In this document: positions 1 through 8,400 of the stretch, one piece after another
How the letters are laid out: every line of letters starts with the position of its first letter
Position numbering within the stretch: position 1 is the stretch's first letter
Source of the DNA: JBBRUG01 sp038247995
GTDB taxonomy: Bacteria; Chloroflexota; Chloroflexia; Chloroflexales; Chloroflexaceae
Assembly (NCBI GenBank): GCA_038247995.1
Contig: JBBRUG010000129.1
Span: forward strand, 1-15,153
Reading direction: 5' to 3'
DNA length: 15,153 nt
Notes under the pieces: model-generated
Databases searched by the model: none
What the model was told of the DNA's origin: nothing
What the model saw: only the letters and a program-made list of their open reading frames with translations
Translations under genes and position numbers: made by a program

Positions 1-80
1 GAGCGGGAGCGGGGCTTCCGACAGCATCAGGACGCCGAATCTGCGGCGGCTCCCCCTGCTCCACGTGAGGGAGCAGGGGG
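1..80 (-). repeat. Left copy of dispersed hairpin repeat
   Basis: The reverse complement of bases 1-60 matches 2014-2072 at about 54 of 60 positions with one gap, so the same element occurs in opposite orientation on either side of pntAB-pntB. Bases 52-62 and 70-80 form a perfect 11-bp inverted repeat around a 7-nt loop (a C-rich arm pairing with GGAGCAGGGGG). The element may continue beyond the left edge. It encodes nothing recognisable and is best read as a REP/MITE-like intergenic repeat; no transposase is linked to it. Confidence 0.65.
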
Positions 81-267
81 CTGGGGGGATGCGGGGAATA
101 GCGCATTGGGACGCGATCCTGTAAAAACCCTACACCTGCAGGCGGGGAAGGGCAAGCGGCCAGGGCTAGCCCGCAGCCGCGCGGGCACGCAGCACGGGCT
201 GTGCCTTGCAGGGCGCGGGCCCCGACGCGTCCACGGCCCACGTACTCCGTAACAGTGAGGAAAACCA
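81..267. other. GC-rich intergenic region upstream of pntAB
   Basis: No gene is supported here. The stretch holds the palindrome GGGCTAGCCC (163-172) and other short GC-rich inverted segments resembling intergenic repeats. No clear -35/-10 pair is visible. A GAGG ribosome-binding site lies just before the pntAB ATG. The end of a pntAA gene is not present, so the usual pntAA-pntAB adjacency cannot be confirmed from the window. Confidence 0.5.
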
Positions 268-549
268 ATGGAACTCTTAGTCATCACCCTGACCGTCTTC
301 GTGCTGGCAATCTTTGTTGGGGTTGAGATTATCACCAAGGTGCCGCCAACCCTCCATACGCCGCTGATGTCGGGTTCGAATGCGATTTCGGGGATCACCC
401 TTGTCGGGGCGATCATCGCCGCCGGCTCCGATGTCTCGCTCCTGACCACGGTACTGGGTTTCCTGGCCGTTGTTTTTGCCACGATCAATGTGGTGGGCGG
501 GTTTATGGTCACGAATCGCATGCTGGCGATGTTCCGCCGGAAGGATTAA
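268..549 (+). CDS. pntAB: NAD(P) transhydrogenase subunit alpha part 2 (membrane domain)
   Basis: This 93-aa protein is the small membrane subunit of the proton-translocating NAD(P)+ transhydrogenase. The enzyme uses the proton gradient to move hydride from NADH to NADP+ in the cytoplasmic membrane. Three hydrophobic segments are visible (about residues 2-22, 40-60 and 63-85). The signature around residues 29-41 (LHTPLMSGSNAISGI) is typical of the family; H30 belongs to the conserved HTPLM motif in the proton-conducting region. The ATG is preceded by GTGAGG at a suitable distance. Its stop is 6 nt before the pntB start, so the two are co-transcribed. In three-subunit enzymes the NAD(H)-binding PntAA is a separate protein, and it must be encoded outside this window. 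Confidence 0.95.
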   Translation: MELLVITLTVFVLAIFVGVEIITKVPPTLHTPLMSGSNAISGITLVGAIIAAGSDVSLLTTVLGFLAVVFATINVVGGFMVTNRMLAMFRRKD

Positions 550-555
550 GCTGCC

Positions 556-1935
556 GTGCCTGCATCACTGATCAACCTCGCTTATCTGGCGGCTGCGGTG
601 CTCTTCATTGTCGGGATCAAAGGGCTGACCCACCCACGCACTGCCGTGCGCGGCAATCAGCTCGGCGCGCTGGGTATGCTCACTGCGGTTATCGCCGCGC
701 TGCTCGATCAAAATGTGCTGCGCTATGAGTGGATCATCGCCGGTATTCTGGTCGGCGGGGCGATCGGCGCGCTGATGGCAACGCGCATACAGATGACTGA
801 TATGCCTCAAATGGTCGCTCTCCTAAATGGTTTCGGCGGTATCTCTTCGACGCTGGTGGCCGGCGCAGCCCTCTTTGCAGCATTGTCCGTTACCCCTGAT
901 CTTTCGCTCCAGTTTATGATCGCCTCAGCGGCTTCGGGCCTGATCGGCGCGATTACCTTTTGGGGCAGCCTGGTAGCGTTCGGCAAACTTCAGGGGCTGG
1001 TCGGCGATATTCGGCTGCCAATCGCCCAGCCGCTCAACATCGCGCTGCTGGTGATTACCCTGGCCTTCACAGTTGTACTCATCCTGAACCCTGCTGCCAC
1101 CTGGGCCTACTGGGCGCTTGTCGCCGCAGCGAGTTTGCTCGGTTTGTCGCTTGTCTTCCCCATCGGTGGCGCGGATATGCCGGTCGTGATCGCGCTGCTC
1201 AACTCGTACTCCGGCCTGGCGGCGGCGGCAACGGGCTTCGCGCTCAACAATAACGCCCTGATCATCACCGGCTCGTTAGTGGGCGCCTCGGGGATTATTC
1301 TTACCACCATCATGTGCAAGGCGATGAACCGCTCGCTCACGAATGTGCTCTTCGGCATCTGGGCGCCCAGCGAGGCGGCGGCCAGCAGCGATGATGTGTA
1401 TGGCGGCAAGATCAAGTCTTCCAATCCTGAAGAGTTGGCCATGCTGATGGAGACGGCTCGACGGGTGGTGATCGTCCCTGGTTATGGTATGGCGGTTTCG
1501 CAAGCTCAGCACGCCGTGCGCGACCTAGTGAATCTGCTCGATAGCCGCGGTGTCGAAGTGGAGTTTGCCATTCATCCGGTGGCCGGACGGATGCCGGGCC
1601 ATATGAATGTGCTGCTCGCCGAAGCCGATATTCCGTACGAGAAGATGAAGGAGATGGACGAGATCAATCCTTCCTTCGAGCAGACTGATGTCGTGATTGT
1701 GATTGGTGCCAATGATGTAGTGAACCCGCAGGCGCGCACAAATCCCCATAGCCCGATCGCTGGGATGCCGATCCTGAATGTCGATAAGGCGCGCAGTGTG
1801 ATTGTGATCAAGCGCAGCCTCAGCCCCGGCTTTGCCGGTGTGCCGAACCCACTCTTCGCCGCCGATAATACGCTGATGCTTTTTTCCGATGCCAAGAAGG
1901 GCGCACTCGACCTGATAGCCGCGATGAAAGAGTAG
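556..1935 (+). CDS. pntB: NAD(P) transhydrogenase subunit beta
   Basis: This 459-aa protein is close to the length of E. coli PntB. The N-terminal 260 residues form a bundle of about nine membrane helices (domain II). The C-terminal part, from about residue 285, is the NADP(H)-binding domain III, with the family motifs VPGYGMAVSQAQHA (307-320), HPVAGRMPGHMNVLLAEAD (340-358), GANDVVNP (384-391) and a late GFAGVPNPLF (425-434). The start is GTG, 6 nt after the pntAB stop. In the motif MPQMVALLNGFGG (83-95), N91 stands where E. coli PntB has His91, a residue implicated in proton translocation. With PntAB and a missing PntAA it would form the complete membrane enzyme that supplies NADPH. Confidence 0.96.
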   Translation: MPASLINLAYLAAAVLFIVGIKGLTHPRTAVRGNQLGALGMLTAVIAALLDQNVLRYEWIIAGILVGGAIGALMATRIQMTDMPQMVALLNGFGGISSTLVAGAALFAALSVTPDLSLQFMIASAASGLIGAITFWGSLVAFGKLQGLVGDIRLPIAQPLNIALLVITLAFTVVLILNPAATWAYWALVAAASLLGLSLVFPIGGADMPVVIALLNSYSGLAAAATGFALNNNALIITGSLVGASGIILTTIMCKAMNRSLTNVLFGIWAPSEAAASSDDVYGGKIKSSNPEELAMLMETARRVVIVPGYGMAVSQAQHAVRDLVNLLDSRGVEVEFAIHPVAGRMPGHMNVLLAEADIPYEKMKEMDEINPSFEQTDVVIVIGANDVVNPQARTNPHSPIAGMPILNVDKARSVIVIKRSLSPGFAGVPNPLFAADNTLMLFSDAKKGALDLIAAMKE

Positions 1936-2013
1936 GGATTGCCCGTAGGAACGCAGCATGCGTTACAGACGCTGGGCTTCGACGTACTGCTCAGCCCGCG
2001 CCCGCTCAAAAGG

Positions 2014-2086
2014 AGCAGGGGGGCCGCCGCAGATTCGTCGTCCTGATGCGGTTCGAAGCCCCGCTCCCGTTCAGGGAGCGGGGTTT
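2014..2086 (+). repeat. Right copy of dispersed hairpin repeat
   Basis: This is the second copy of the element seen inverted at the left edge of the window. The shared core contains GCCGCCGCAGATTCG, CGTCCTGATGC and AAGCCCCGCTCCCG blocks. Its end folds into a hairpin: 2056-2068 pairs with 2074-2086 (13 bp including one G-T pair) around the loop GTTCA, followed by TTTGGGG. Because it lies between the convergent pntB and serine hydrolase genes, the hairpin could also help end transcription, but there is no clean T-run. Confidence 0.65.
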
Positions 2087-2157
2087 GGGGTGCGGGTTCC
2101 GGCGATGTTTTGGGTAAGGCTATGCCCGTTCAGGGAGCGGGGTTTGGGGTGTGGGTT
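2066..2157 (+). repeat. 33-bp direct repeat, two copies
   Basis: Bases 2066-2098 and 2125-2157 are identical at 32 of 33 positions (core GTTCAGGGAGCGGGGTTTGG). They are separated by 26 nt. The second copy has lost the left hairpin arm, so it looks like a partial duplication of the end of the dispersed repeat. Confidence 0.75.
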
Positions 2158-2174
2158 AGTGCGGCGCGTAGCGC

Positions 2175-3626
2175 CTAACGTGATGTGTATGGTGTCGCAT
2201 GTCCCACAATCTGTGGAAAGGTCATCGGGCCGAACGAGACATTCACCGCGCTGTCGAACAGCAACTGATCGTCCACGAAACGGCATGTCAGCGTAACGCA
2301 GAACGGCGTCTCAACATAGTAGAGCGTGATCCGATAGGCTGTAGCGTCGATCCAGGCGCCGGCTGCCGCGATCGCTGAAGCCGATCCGTTACTCATCAAT
2401 GTTGTCGCGCCAGGCTGCCAGATGCCGTCTCTAAGGCTGATTCGATGCTCACCATGCGGATCGCGCAGCGTGAGCAGGCACCCCGGCCCGGTGAAGTCCA
2501 GGCTGATCGTTTCAAGACCTTGCTCGTTCGGCGCACAGTGATAGACCCGCTGTGAATGCTGGTTTGCGGCAGCGGGTGTTGAAAGCCCCTGCGGCAGTGG
2601 CAGGACAAGCTGTTCCAGTTTCTGCACCAGCGCCGCCTGCGTCGCCGGATCGGCCGTCAGTGGCGTCGGGCCGCAGGCGGGCAAGAGGTGTTCCCAGACG
2701 AGATCTAACACCGGTTGCATCGCGTCGAGGCCGCCGGTGATCGCCACGACAAGATCCTGCTCCGGCATTACGACGCAATACTGGCCAAACGCTCCGTCGC
2801 CCCGGTAGGCGTTGTGGCGGCAGCGCCAGAACTGGTAGCCATACCCTTGCGCCCAATCGCTGGCCGGGTCGTCGCCATTGAGGATCTGCGACCGGGTTGC
2901 CTCGGCAATCCATTCGCGTGGCAAAAGTTGTGCGCCCTGCCACATGCCTTCTTGCAGGTAGAGTTGTCCAAAGTTGGCGATTGCCTCAGTCGGGGTGCTC
3001 AGGCCATACCCGCCGGTATTGATCCCGCGCGGGCATGTTTGCCAGGGCGCGCCCTCAATCCCCAACGGTGTCAGCAGGCGTGGTTGGAGATATTCAAGCA
3101 GCGTGATCCCAGTTAGCTTTTGCAAGATTGCCGAGAGCATGTAGGTCGCGCCGGTGTTGTAGAGGAAATGCGTGGCGGGCGGGTGTTCCACCGGGCAGGC
3201 GAGGAATGCCCGCACCCAGTTGCCGTCGGCGCTTACCTGGAGTGCCGGCGTTGTATCAACGGCATGGCCGGTGCCCATCATCAACAGGTGGCGTACACGC
3301 ATGGCGGCGAGATTGGCGCTCACCTCGGCAGGTGCGTCTTCGGGGAAGAAGCTCACAATTGGGTCGTCGAGGGTCAGTAAGCCCTCGGCAAGCGCCATAC
3401 CGATCGCGGTGGCGGTGAAGCTCTTGCTCAATGAGAAGAGCACATGCGGCTTTTCAGCGGCGTAGGGCGCCCACCAGCCTTCAGCCACAACATGGCCGTG
3501 GCGCATGAGCATAAAACTATGCAGATGCTCGATTGTCTGCTCCACGCTGTTCAGAAAATGCAACACTGCCGTCGATGGAATGCCCTGCGCTTCAGGGGTA
3601 CTGCGGGGAAGTTGCACTGATGTCAT
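2175..3626 (-). CDS. Serine hydrolase, beta-lactamase/CubicO (class C) family
   Basis: This 483-aa protein belongs to the penicillin-binding/beta-lactamase-like serine hydrolases. The SxxK motif is at residues 65-68 (FSLSKSF), giving nucleophile S65 and base K68. The second motif is around 154-164 (FLYNTGATYML), where Y156-N157 replaces the classical Y-x-N. The third, KTG-like, strand is probably GDGAFGQY (276-283). Residues 1-320 form the hydrolase domain; about 320-483 looks like an accessory beta-rich domain common in CubicO-type proteins. There is no signal peptide, so a cytoplasmic esterase, amidase or peptidase role is more likely than antibiotic resistance; the substrate is unknown. 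The ATG has TAGGAA about 9 nt upstream. It begins 12 nt after the nucleotidyltransferase stop and is probably the last gene of that operon. Confidence 0.88.
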   Translation of the reverse strand: MTSVQLPRSTPEAQGIPSTAVLHFLNSVEQTIEHLHSFMLMRHGHVVAEGWWAPYAAEKPHVLFSLSKSFTATAIGMALAEGLLTLDDPIVSFFPEDAPAEVSANLAAMRVRHLLMMGTGHAVDTTPALQVSADGNWVRAFLACPVEHPPATHFLYNTGATYMLSAILQKLTGITLLEYLQPRLLTPLGIEGAPWQTCPRGINTGGYGLSTPTEAIANFGQLYLQEGMWQGAQLLPREWIAEATRSQILNGDDPASDWAQGYGYQFWRCRHNAYRGDGAFGQYCVVMPEQDLVVAITGGLDAMQPVLDLVWEHLLPACGPTPLTADPATQAALVQKLEQLVLPLPQGLSTPAAANQHSQRVYHCAPNEQGLETISLDFTGPGCLLTLRDPHGEHRISLRDGIWQPGATTLMSNGSASAIAAAGAWIDATAYRITLYYVETPFCVTLTCRFVDDQLLFDSAVNVSFGPMTFPQIVGHATPYTSR

Positions 3627-3638
3627 AACAATTGATTC

Positions 3639-4535
3639 CTAAAACATGCGTTGTTGGCGCGGATCGGTGTCGGGTTGCGGCGGTTGTTGGCCCTTCAGCG
3701 CCCATGCCAGGCGATCTTCCACTGCAAGTTCAGCGGCCCACTGCTTCAGGTACGCCATGTCCAGCGCGTCGGCCTGTACGTGCAGAATGGCCTGCACGTC
3801 GCGCCATTGGCGATCCGACGGGGCAAGCTTGAACCATTCTAATTTGGCCAGGACGGTATCTTCGGCACTGGCAACCCGCAGCGTGCCAGCGGGTTCACCT
3901 GGAATGTCGATCACCTGGGCGCGTTGAAATTGGGCAACCTCAAATGGCCGGCCCGAGGCGAGATACACATCGATCTGGAAGCCGGTTGTTTTGTCGTACG
4001 CACAAAAACTGGCCCGCCGACGCCAATCGGCCCGCGCCGCCGGCAGTTGGACGAGCGCATCAGTAATGTCGCTGGGCAGAAAGGTGAAATCCGCTTCCAA
4101 TCCTGCGCTAAGGGCACGCACATCGCGTGCGGTCAGGTCCAGCACGATGTCCAGGTCGCGAGTCATGCGGTACTCACCGTGGACAACGGCGGCGACTGAA
4201 CCGACAACGAGGTATTGGATCGTGGCGGCATCGAGGATCGCGCCAATGCGAAGGGCCAGGGCGAGGGGGTCAACCGGGGTGGGCATCAGCGGAACTCCTT
4301 CCAAACGCATAGCGCCATGGTTGCGCTGCTCAGGCGTGAGGCGCTGGAGTGCGAGAGCGTAGCCTTGTTCCTCAGGCGTCGCCCCTGGTTTGCGGCGCTG
4401 GAGGCCCGCCAACGCCAACTTGTCGGCCATACGATTCATGTCGCGGGCTAATTCAAGCTTGCGCAGCGCTGAGAGTGAGCGCAGCACAGCGACAATATTG
4501 GCTTCAAACTGCGCTGATGTGGCGTTGATGGCCAT
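3639..4535 (-). CDS. Nucleotidyltransferase-fold protein (AbiEii/MNT-like), unknown role
   Basis: This 298-aa protein has a central nucleotidyltransferase domain (about 95-235). The motif YLVVGSVAAVVHG (108-120) contains the GS signature. EYRMTRDLDIVLDL (121-134) supplies two catalytic-type aspartates, D127 and D129. The third acidic strand is FQIDVYLA (186-193) with D189. The C-terminal segment AEDTVLAKLEWFKL...SDRQWRDVQAIL (224-251) and LDMAYLKQWAAEL (258-270) are typical of a widespread uncharacterised bacterial family. Residues 1-85 form a charged, mostly helical N-terminal region I do not recognise. No AbiEi-type antitoxin or HEPN partner is adjacent, so a toxin-antitoxin role is not supported. 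It starts 16 nt after the DUF4058 stop and ends 12 nt before the serine hydrolase, which suggests one transcript. Substrate and role are unknown. Confidence 0.8.
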   Translation of the reverse strand: MAINATSAQFEANIVAVLRSLSALRKLELARDMNRMADKLALAGLQRRKPGATPEEQGYALALQRLTPEQRNHGAMRLEGVPLMPTPVDPLALALRIGAILDAATIQYLVVGSVAAVVHGEYRMTRDLDIVLDLTARDVRALSAGLEADFTFLPSDITDALVQLPAARADWRRRASFCAYDKTTGFQIDVYLASGRPFEVAQFQRAQVIDIPGEPAGTLRVASAEDTVLAKLEWFKLAPSDRQWRDVQAILHVQADALDMAYLKQWAAELAVEDRLAWALKGQQPPQPDTDPRQQRMF

Positions 4536-4551
4536 CCGTGACTCGCTTTAC

Positions 4552-5346
4552 CTACCCTGCGCCCCGTTGCACCTGCCATGTGGCGATACACTGAGCAACC
4601 CATGCCGCAGCGGCGGGGCGCAGGGGCGGCGTCGGAACAGGGCGAGTGTCGTCGATGTCGTCGGCGTAGCGGGCGCGGGCGGACACCGTAGCGAATGTCG
4701 CTTGCAGATCCAGCACGACATCGGGATGCGGCGCACGCAACGGCACATTGATGCGCGGCAACGGATCGCGGAGATCGACGTACCAGACTTCCATGCGCCC
4801 GCCGCCAGCGCTACGCCGGAGCAAAACGTAATAATCACTCTGGCCGGCAACTTCCTCAGGGCGTTCCCCGGCCCGGAGCAGGTCGATTTCAATCCAGTGG
4901 GTTCGGGTCGCAAAGACGGCTTCGCGTTTGGCCAGAAATTCGCGTTGCCCACGCGAGCCGCGCGCTTTGTTCCACGGTGAAAGCACTTCGATCGTCGTTA
5001 CCAGTTCGCGGTTACGTCGATCATAAATGGTGATGTAACGATCACGTAGATCCTCAGGAGCGAGACGCTCGATAATCGTTGGAGGTGTCGCCGTAACGGT
5101 AGCATCTGGTTGCAAAGGAGCGGACGAGGGCCGCTGCACGACGAAAATGTCGGGGGCGCTCTGCCGCCGTACCTCCGGCTCATCGTCATCGGCGATGTAG
5201 ACTCGCTCCTCAATGGACACGGAGAAGTGCGGCGCAACCTGCTCGGTAAGCGTGTCGCTGATCACGCTGATCAGGCGGTGATGCACGCTCGTCCAGCCAC
5301 TTGGCTCCTCCAGATAGGCGTCCATCCCCGGAAAGGGTGATTCCAC
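4552..5346 (-). CDS. DUF4058 family protein
   Basis: This 264-aa protein is recognised from its N-terminus (SPFPGMDAYLEEPSGW, residues 3-18), which matches the conserved start of DUF4058 proteins, common in Chloroflexi and cyanobacteria and uncharacterised. A middle segment resembles the PD-(D/E)xK/Uma2-type core: E120 in TTIEVLSPWNK (117-127), K140 in FLAKRE, and E153/D155 in THWIEIDLLRAGERP (149-163). A nuclease-like fold is therefore my inference, not shown. The GTG at 5346 is chosen because AAAGGAG lies 9 nt upstream and the family begins here. The longer frame from an ATG at 5406 would add 20 residues encoded over an intergenic palindrome. It lies 132 nt downstream of gyrB and is probably the first gene of a three-gene operon. 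Confidence 0.85.
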   Translation of the reverse strand: MESPFPGMDAYLEEPSGWTSVHHRLISVISDTLTEQVAPHFSVSIEERVYIADDDEPEVRRQSAPDIFVVQRPSSAPLQPDATVTATPPTIIERLAPEDLRDRYITIYDRRNRELVTTIEVLSPWNKARGSRGQREFLAKREAVFATRTHWIEIDLLRAGERPEEVAGQSDYYVLLRRSAGGGRMEVWYVDLRDPLPRINVPLRAPHPDVVLDLQATFATVSARARYADDIDDTRPVPTPPLRPAAAAWVAQCIATWQVQRGAG

Positions 5347-5355
5347 AGGCGCCTG

Positions 5356-5362
5356 CTCCTTT
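5356..5362 (-). promoter_or_regulatory. Ribosome-binding site deciding the DUF4058 start
   Basis: AAAGGAG on the minus strand sits 9 nt before GTG 5346-5344. It supports this start over the upstream ATG at 5406. Confidence 0.7.
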
Positions 5363-5371
5363 ACGTGTTTC

Positions 5372-5386
5372 AGACCTGTCAGGTCT
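5372..5386. repeat. 15-nt palindrome between gyrB and DUF4058
   Basis: AGACCTG-T-CAGGTCT is a perfect inverted repeat of 7 bp around a single base. Similar AGACCTGACAGGTCT palindromes are, from memory, common dispersed intergenic sequences in several bacterial phyla. It lies 25 nt before the corrected DUF4058 start and could be an operator or merely a repeat relic. Confidence 0.5.
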
Positions 5387-5478
5387 TCGCAGCGCTTTTC
5401 AGACAACCTCCAAGGATGCGAGCAGAGCGAGCCACCAGCGTCAGTGCCTCAGTGGCTCAATCATCTTGCTCAGTGCGC

Positions 5479-8400
5479 CTAAATATCCAACTCCGCCACT
5501 TCCGTCGCGTGGGTCTGGATGAAGCGCCGTCGCGGCGGCACTAGGTCGCCCATCAGCATGGTGAAGGTTTCATCGGCCTGCTGGGCATCTTCCAGCGTGA
5601 CTTGCAAGATCACCCGGTTCTCGGGGTTGAGCGTCGTATCCCAGAGTTGGTCGGGGTTCATCTCGCCGAGCCCTTTGTAGCGCTGAATGTCGACCTTGGT
5701 TTCCTTGGGCAGTTTTGCCAGGTAGGTGTCGCGCTCGGCGTCCGAGTAAGTATAGACTTGCTCGCGACCGTGCTTGAGCCGGTACAACGGCGGTTGGGCA
5801 ATGTACAGGTGCCCATTGGTAATCAGCGGGCGCATATGGCGGAAGAAGAAGGTGAGCAGCAGTGTACGAATATGGCTGCCGTCCACGTCGGCGTCCATCA
5901 TCAGGATGACCCGATGATAGCGCAGCTTCGCCGGGTCGAACGCCTCGCCGATCGTCGTGCCGATCGCCGTGATCAGCGCCTTAACTTCAGCGTTGGAGAG
6001 CATTTTGTCCAGGCGGCTCTTCTCGACGTTCAGAATCTTGCCGCGCAACGGCAGGATGGCCTGGAAGCGCCGGTCGCGGCCCTGCTTCGCGCTGTTGTGC
6101 ACAAAGACGCCTGAAGCGAGCGCGAAGTTGTGCGTACCGGGAACTTCGATATCGTACACATCGATGCGCTCGGTAAGTCGGTCAATCCCAACTACCTGAT
6201 GGTTGGAATGCACTACTGCTTCAGCCATCCGCGCTCTATCGCCGGCGAAATAGCGCTGACAGAAGCGATCAAAGCGTAACAGCGAACGATCATTCGTCTG
6301 TAGCCGATACGCCTGAAATGCTTCAACATCAATCTGCCCGCCTTGCTCAAAGCGCTTGAGTGCGGCGATCGTCTTCCGATAGTAGGTTTCGGCAAGCGCA
6401 GCCTTTCGTTTTGCGCGGAACTCCTCCGTCCATTGCGTACGGGTCGTCGCACGGCGCCACTCACGCAGTTCGGCATCTTCCCACTGCTGACGAGCGCGTT
6501 CAGCGAGTGCCACGCGAGCTTCCGGATGCGCTGCGAAATAGGTGCGCACCCGTTCAGCCTGTGCTTGTCGATGCTCGTCATTGGACCAGTACGCCCGCTG
6601 TGCGGTATCGAGTTGTGCGCTGTTGGCCGTACGATACGCTGCATTTTCAGCATAAAACGCGTGCCAACGCTCGGCCATAAAGGCTTTGTACGCAGGATCG
6701 GCCCACTGCTCTTGTGCTTGCGCCGCTAAGATCGCCCGTGTTTCAGGATTACGCATGCGGGCGCTCATTCGCGCACGGAACGCGGCGCTTTGGCGCATTT
6801 CACGGGTTTGCGCGATCACGTCCGGTCGATGCAATGTACGGCGTACATGCTCGCGATGGAGCGCCAGATGCTCCTCGACCGGCATGCGCTGAATGTTGGT
6901 CGGATTGTTATTCCGTTTGTTGAAGTCGATATGGTGGCAGTGATCGCCTGCATCTACGCTGTACGCCCCGATCCAGCGATTGTACCAATCCGCCAGGACA
7001 TGCGTAAACAGCCAGCTTTCCGAGCGCGGGTTCCAAGCCATTTCATAGCCATCGATCGTAATGCCCGGTTCGCGTTTATCCGACACCTTCCGGTACAGCG
7101 GCATCAGCGAGTCGCCGGCTTGCATAGCTTCGGCATGGCGATAGGTGCCGTCACGCAGCATGAAGCGATGATCGGGCGTGCAGGTAATCATTTCGCCGTT
7201 GTCAAGATGTACCCGCAGAACTTCGGCCTGTTGCTTGGTACGGCGCGGATTGATGACCTTGCCGATCCCAATCGTGCCATCCTTGCGAATGGTGTAGCCG
7301 AAGTGTTCTTTGCCTTGCGCCTGTTCGGCAATAAGCTCAAGGAAGCTCAGGTTGCGGCCATCAGTAAGCGCAACCTGTGTGTCGCCCGAAAAACAGCCGC
7401 CGGCACTATCGCCTTCCACGACATAAATTTCACAGCGGGCCGGGTTGGTGTCGGAGCAGTCGGCGAGTTTGCCGGGCAGCGAGAAGCCTTCCATCGCGCT
7501 CTTGCGCGCGGTTTCGCGCACTTTCTGCACTGCCAGGCGCGTGCGCGCCGCCGAGATCGCCTTCTCGATCACCCGCCGGGCGTCGCCGGGGTTCTCATCG
7601 AGCCACGTGCCGAGCGCATCGCCGAGCACAGTCGCTACGGCACTGGCCGCTTCGGGGCTGACGAGCTTCTCTTTGGTTTGCGAGGAGAATTGCGGATCGC
7701 GCAGCTTGACGCTGATTACAGCCGTGAGCCCTTCGCGCACATCGTCGCCGGTGAGGTTGGCCTCGTTCTCCTTGAGCAGATTCTTGGCGCGGGCGTAGGT
7801 GTTGATCACGCGGGTGAGCGCCGTGCGAAAGCCCGAGAGGTGCGCGCCGCCATCGAAGTTGTTGATATTATTGGCGAAGGTATAAACGCCGTCGGGATCG
7901 TAGCCCTCGGTATACTGCATGGCTACTTCCACGGCGACATCGCTGGCGGTGCGCTCGACATAAAACGGCAGCTTGTGCAGCACATTTTTGTCTTTGTTCA
8001 GGTGGCGCACATAGCTGATGATACCGCCCTCGAAGTAGAAGTTTACTTCCTGATTGGTGCGCTCATCGCTGAACTTAAAGCGCAGCCCTTTGGTGAGGTA
8101 GGCCATCTCGCGGAAGCGCTGGGCCAACACCCGGAATTGGTAATCGATCCCGTCCTTGAAAATCGTTATGTCGGGCATAAAGTGAATGCTGGTACCGGTG
8201 CCTTCAGCCTCGCCGATGGCTTTTACCGGGCCGCGTGGCTTGCCAATATTGTACTCCTGTACCCAGAGTTTGTCGTGGCGACGCACTTCGGCGCGCATCC
8301 ATTCGGAGAGCGCATTGACCACCGACAGACCCACGCCGTGCAACCCCGACGAGACTTTATAGCCGCCATCGCCGAATTTGCCGCCGGCGTGCAGTTCGGT

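Larger units (their letters stand above)
1936..2174. other. Intergenic region between convergent pntB and serine hydrolase
   Basis: No gene is supported. Besides the repeats listed separately, there is a small perfect hairpin at 1950-1964 (AACGCA, loop GCA, TGCGTT) just after the pntB stop. A 5-bp hairpin at 2163-2175 (GGCGC, loop GTA, GCGCC) touches the serine hydrolase stop codon. Either could contribute to termination for its own gene, but neither is followed by a strong U-tract. Confidence 0.45.
5347..5478. other. Intergenic region between gyrB and DUF4058
   Basis: This spacer follows the gyrB stop. An imperfectly placed inverted repeat (GAGCCAC 5429-5435 with GTGGCTC 5452-5458, 16-nt loop) might end gyrB transcription, but it has no U-tract. 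No clear promoter for the downstream operon is visible. Confidence 0.35.

Noticed and set aside
1..2157. Insertion sequence or composite transposon carrying pnt genes
   Set aside because: No transposase or target-site duplication is visible; the flanking elements look like small hairpin repeats.
2175..3626. Antibiotic-resistance beta-lactamase
   Set aside because: No signal peptide, an atypical second motif and an extra C-terminal domain fit a CubicO-type hydrolase better.
3639..4535. AbiE-type toxin-antitoxin system
   Set aside because: Only the nucleotidyltransferase fold is present; neither neighbour resembles an AbiEi antitoxin.
5347..5406. Longer DUF4058 protein starting at ATG 5406
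   Set aside because: The extra 20 residues cover an intergenic palindrome and the ribosome-binding site; the family begins at SPFPGMD.
6094..7395. Frameshifted or disrupted gyrB
   Set aside because: The frame is unbroken and the inserted segment has all intein splicing motifs.
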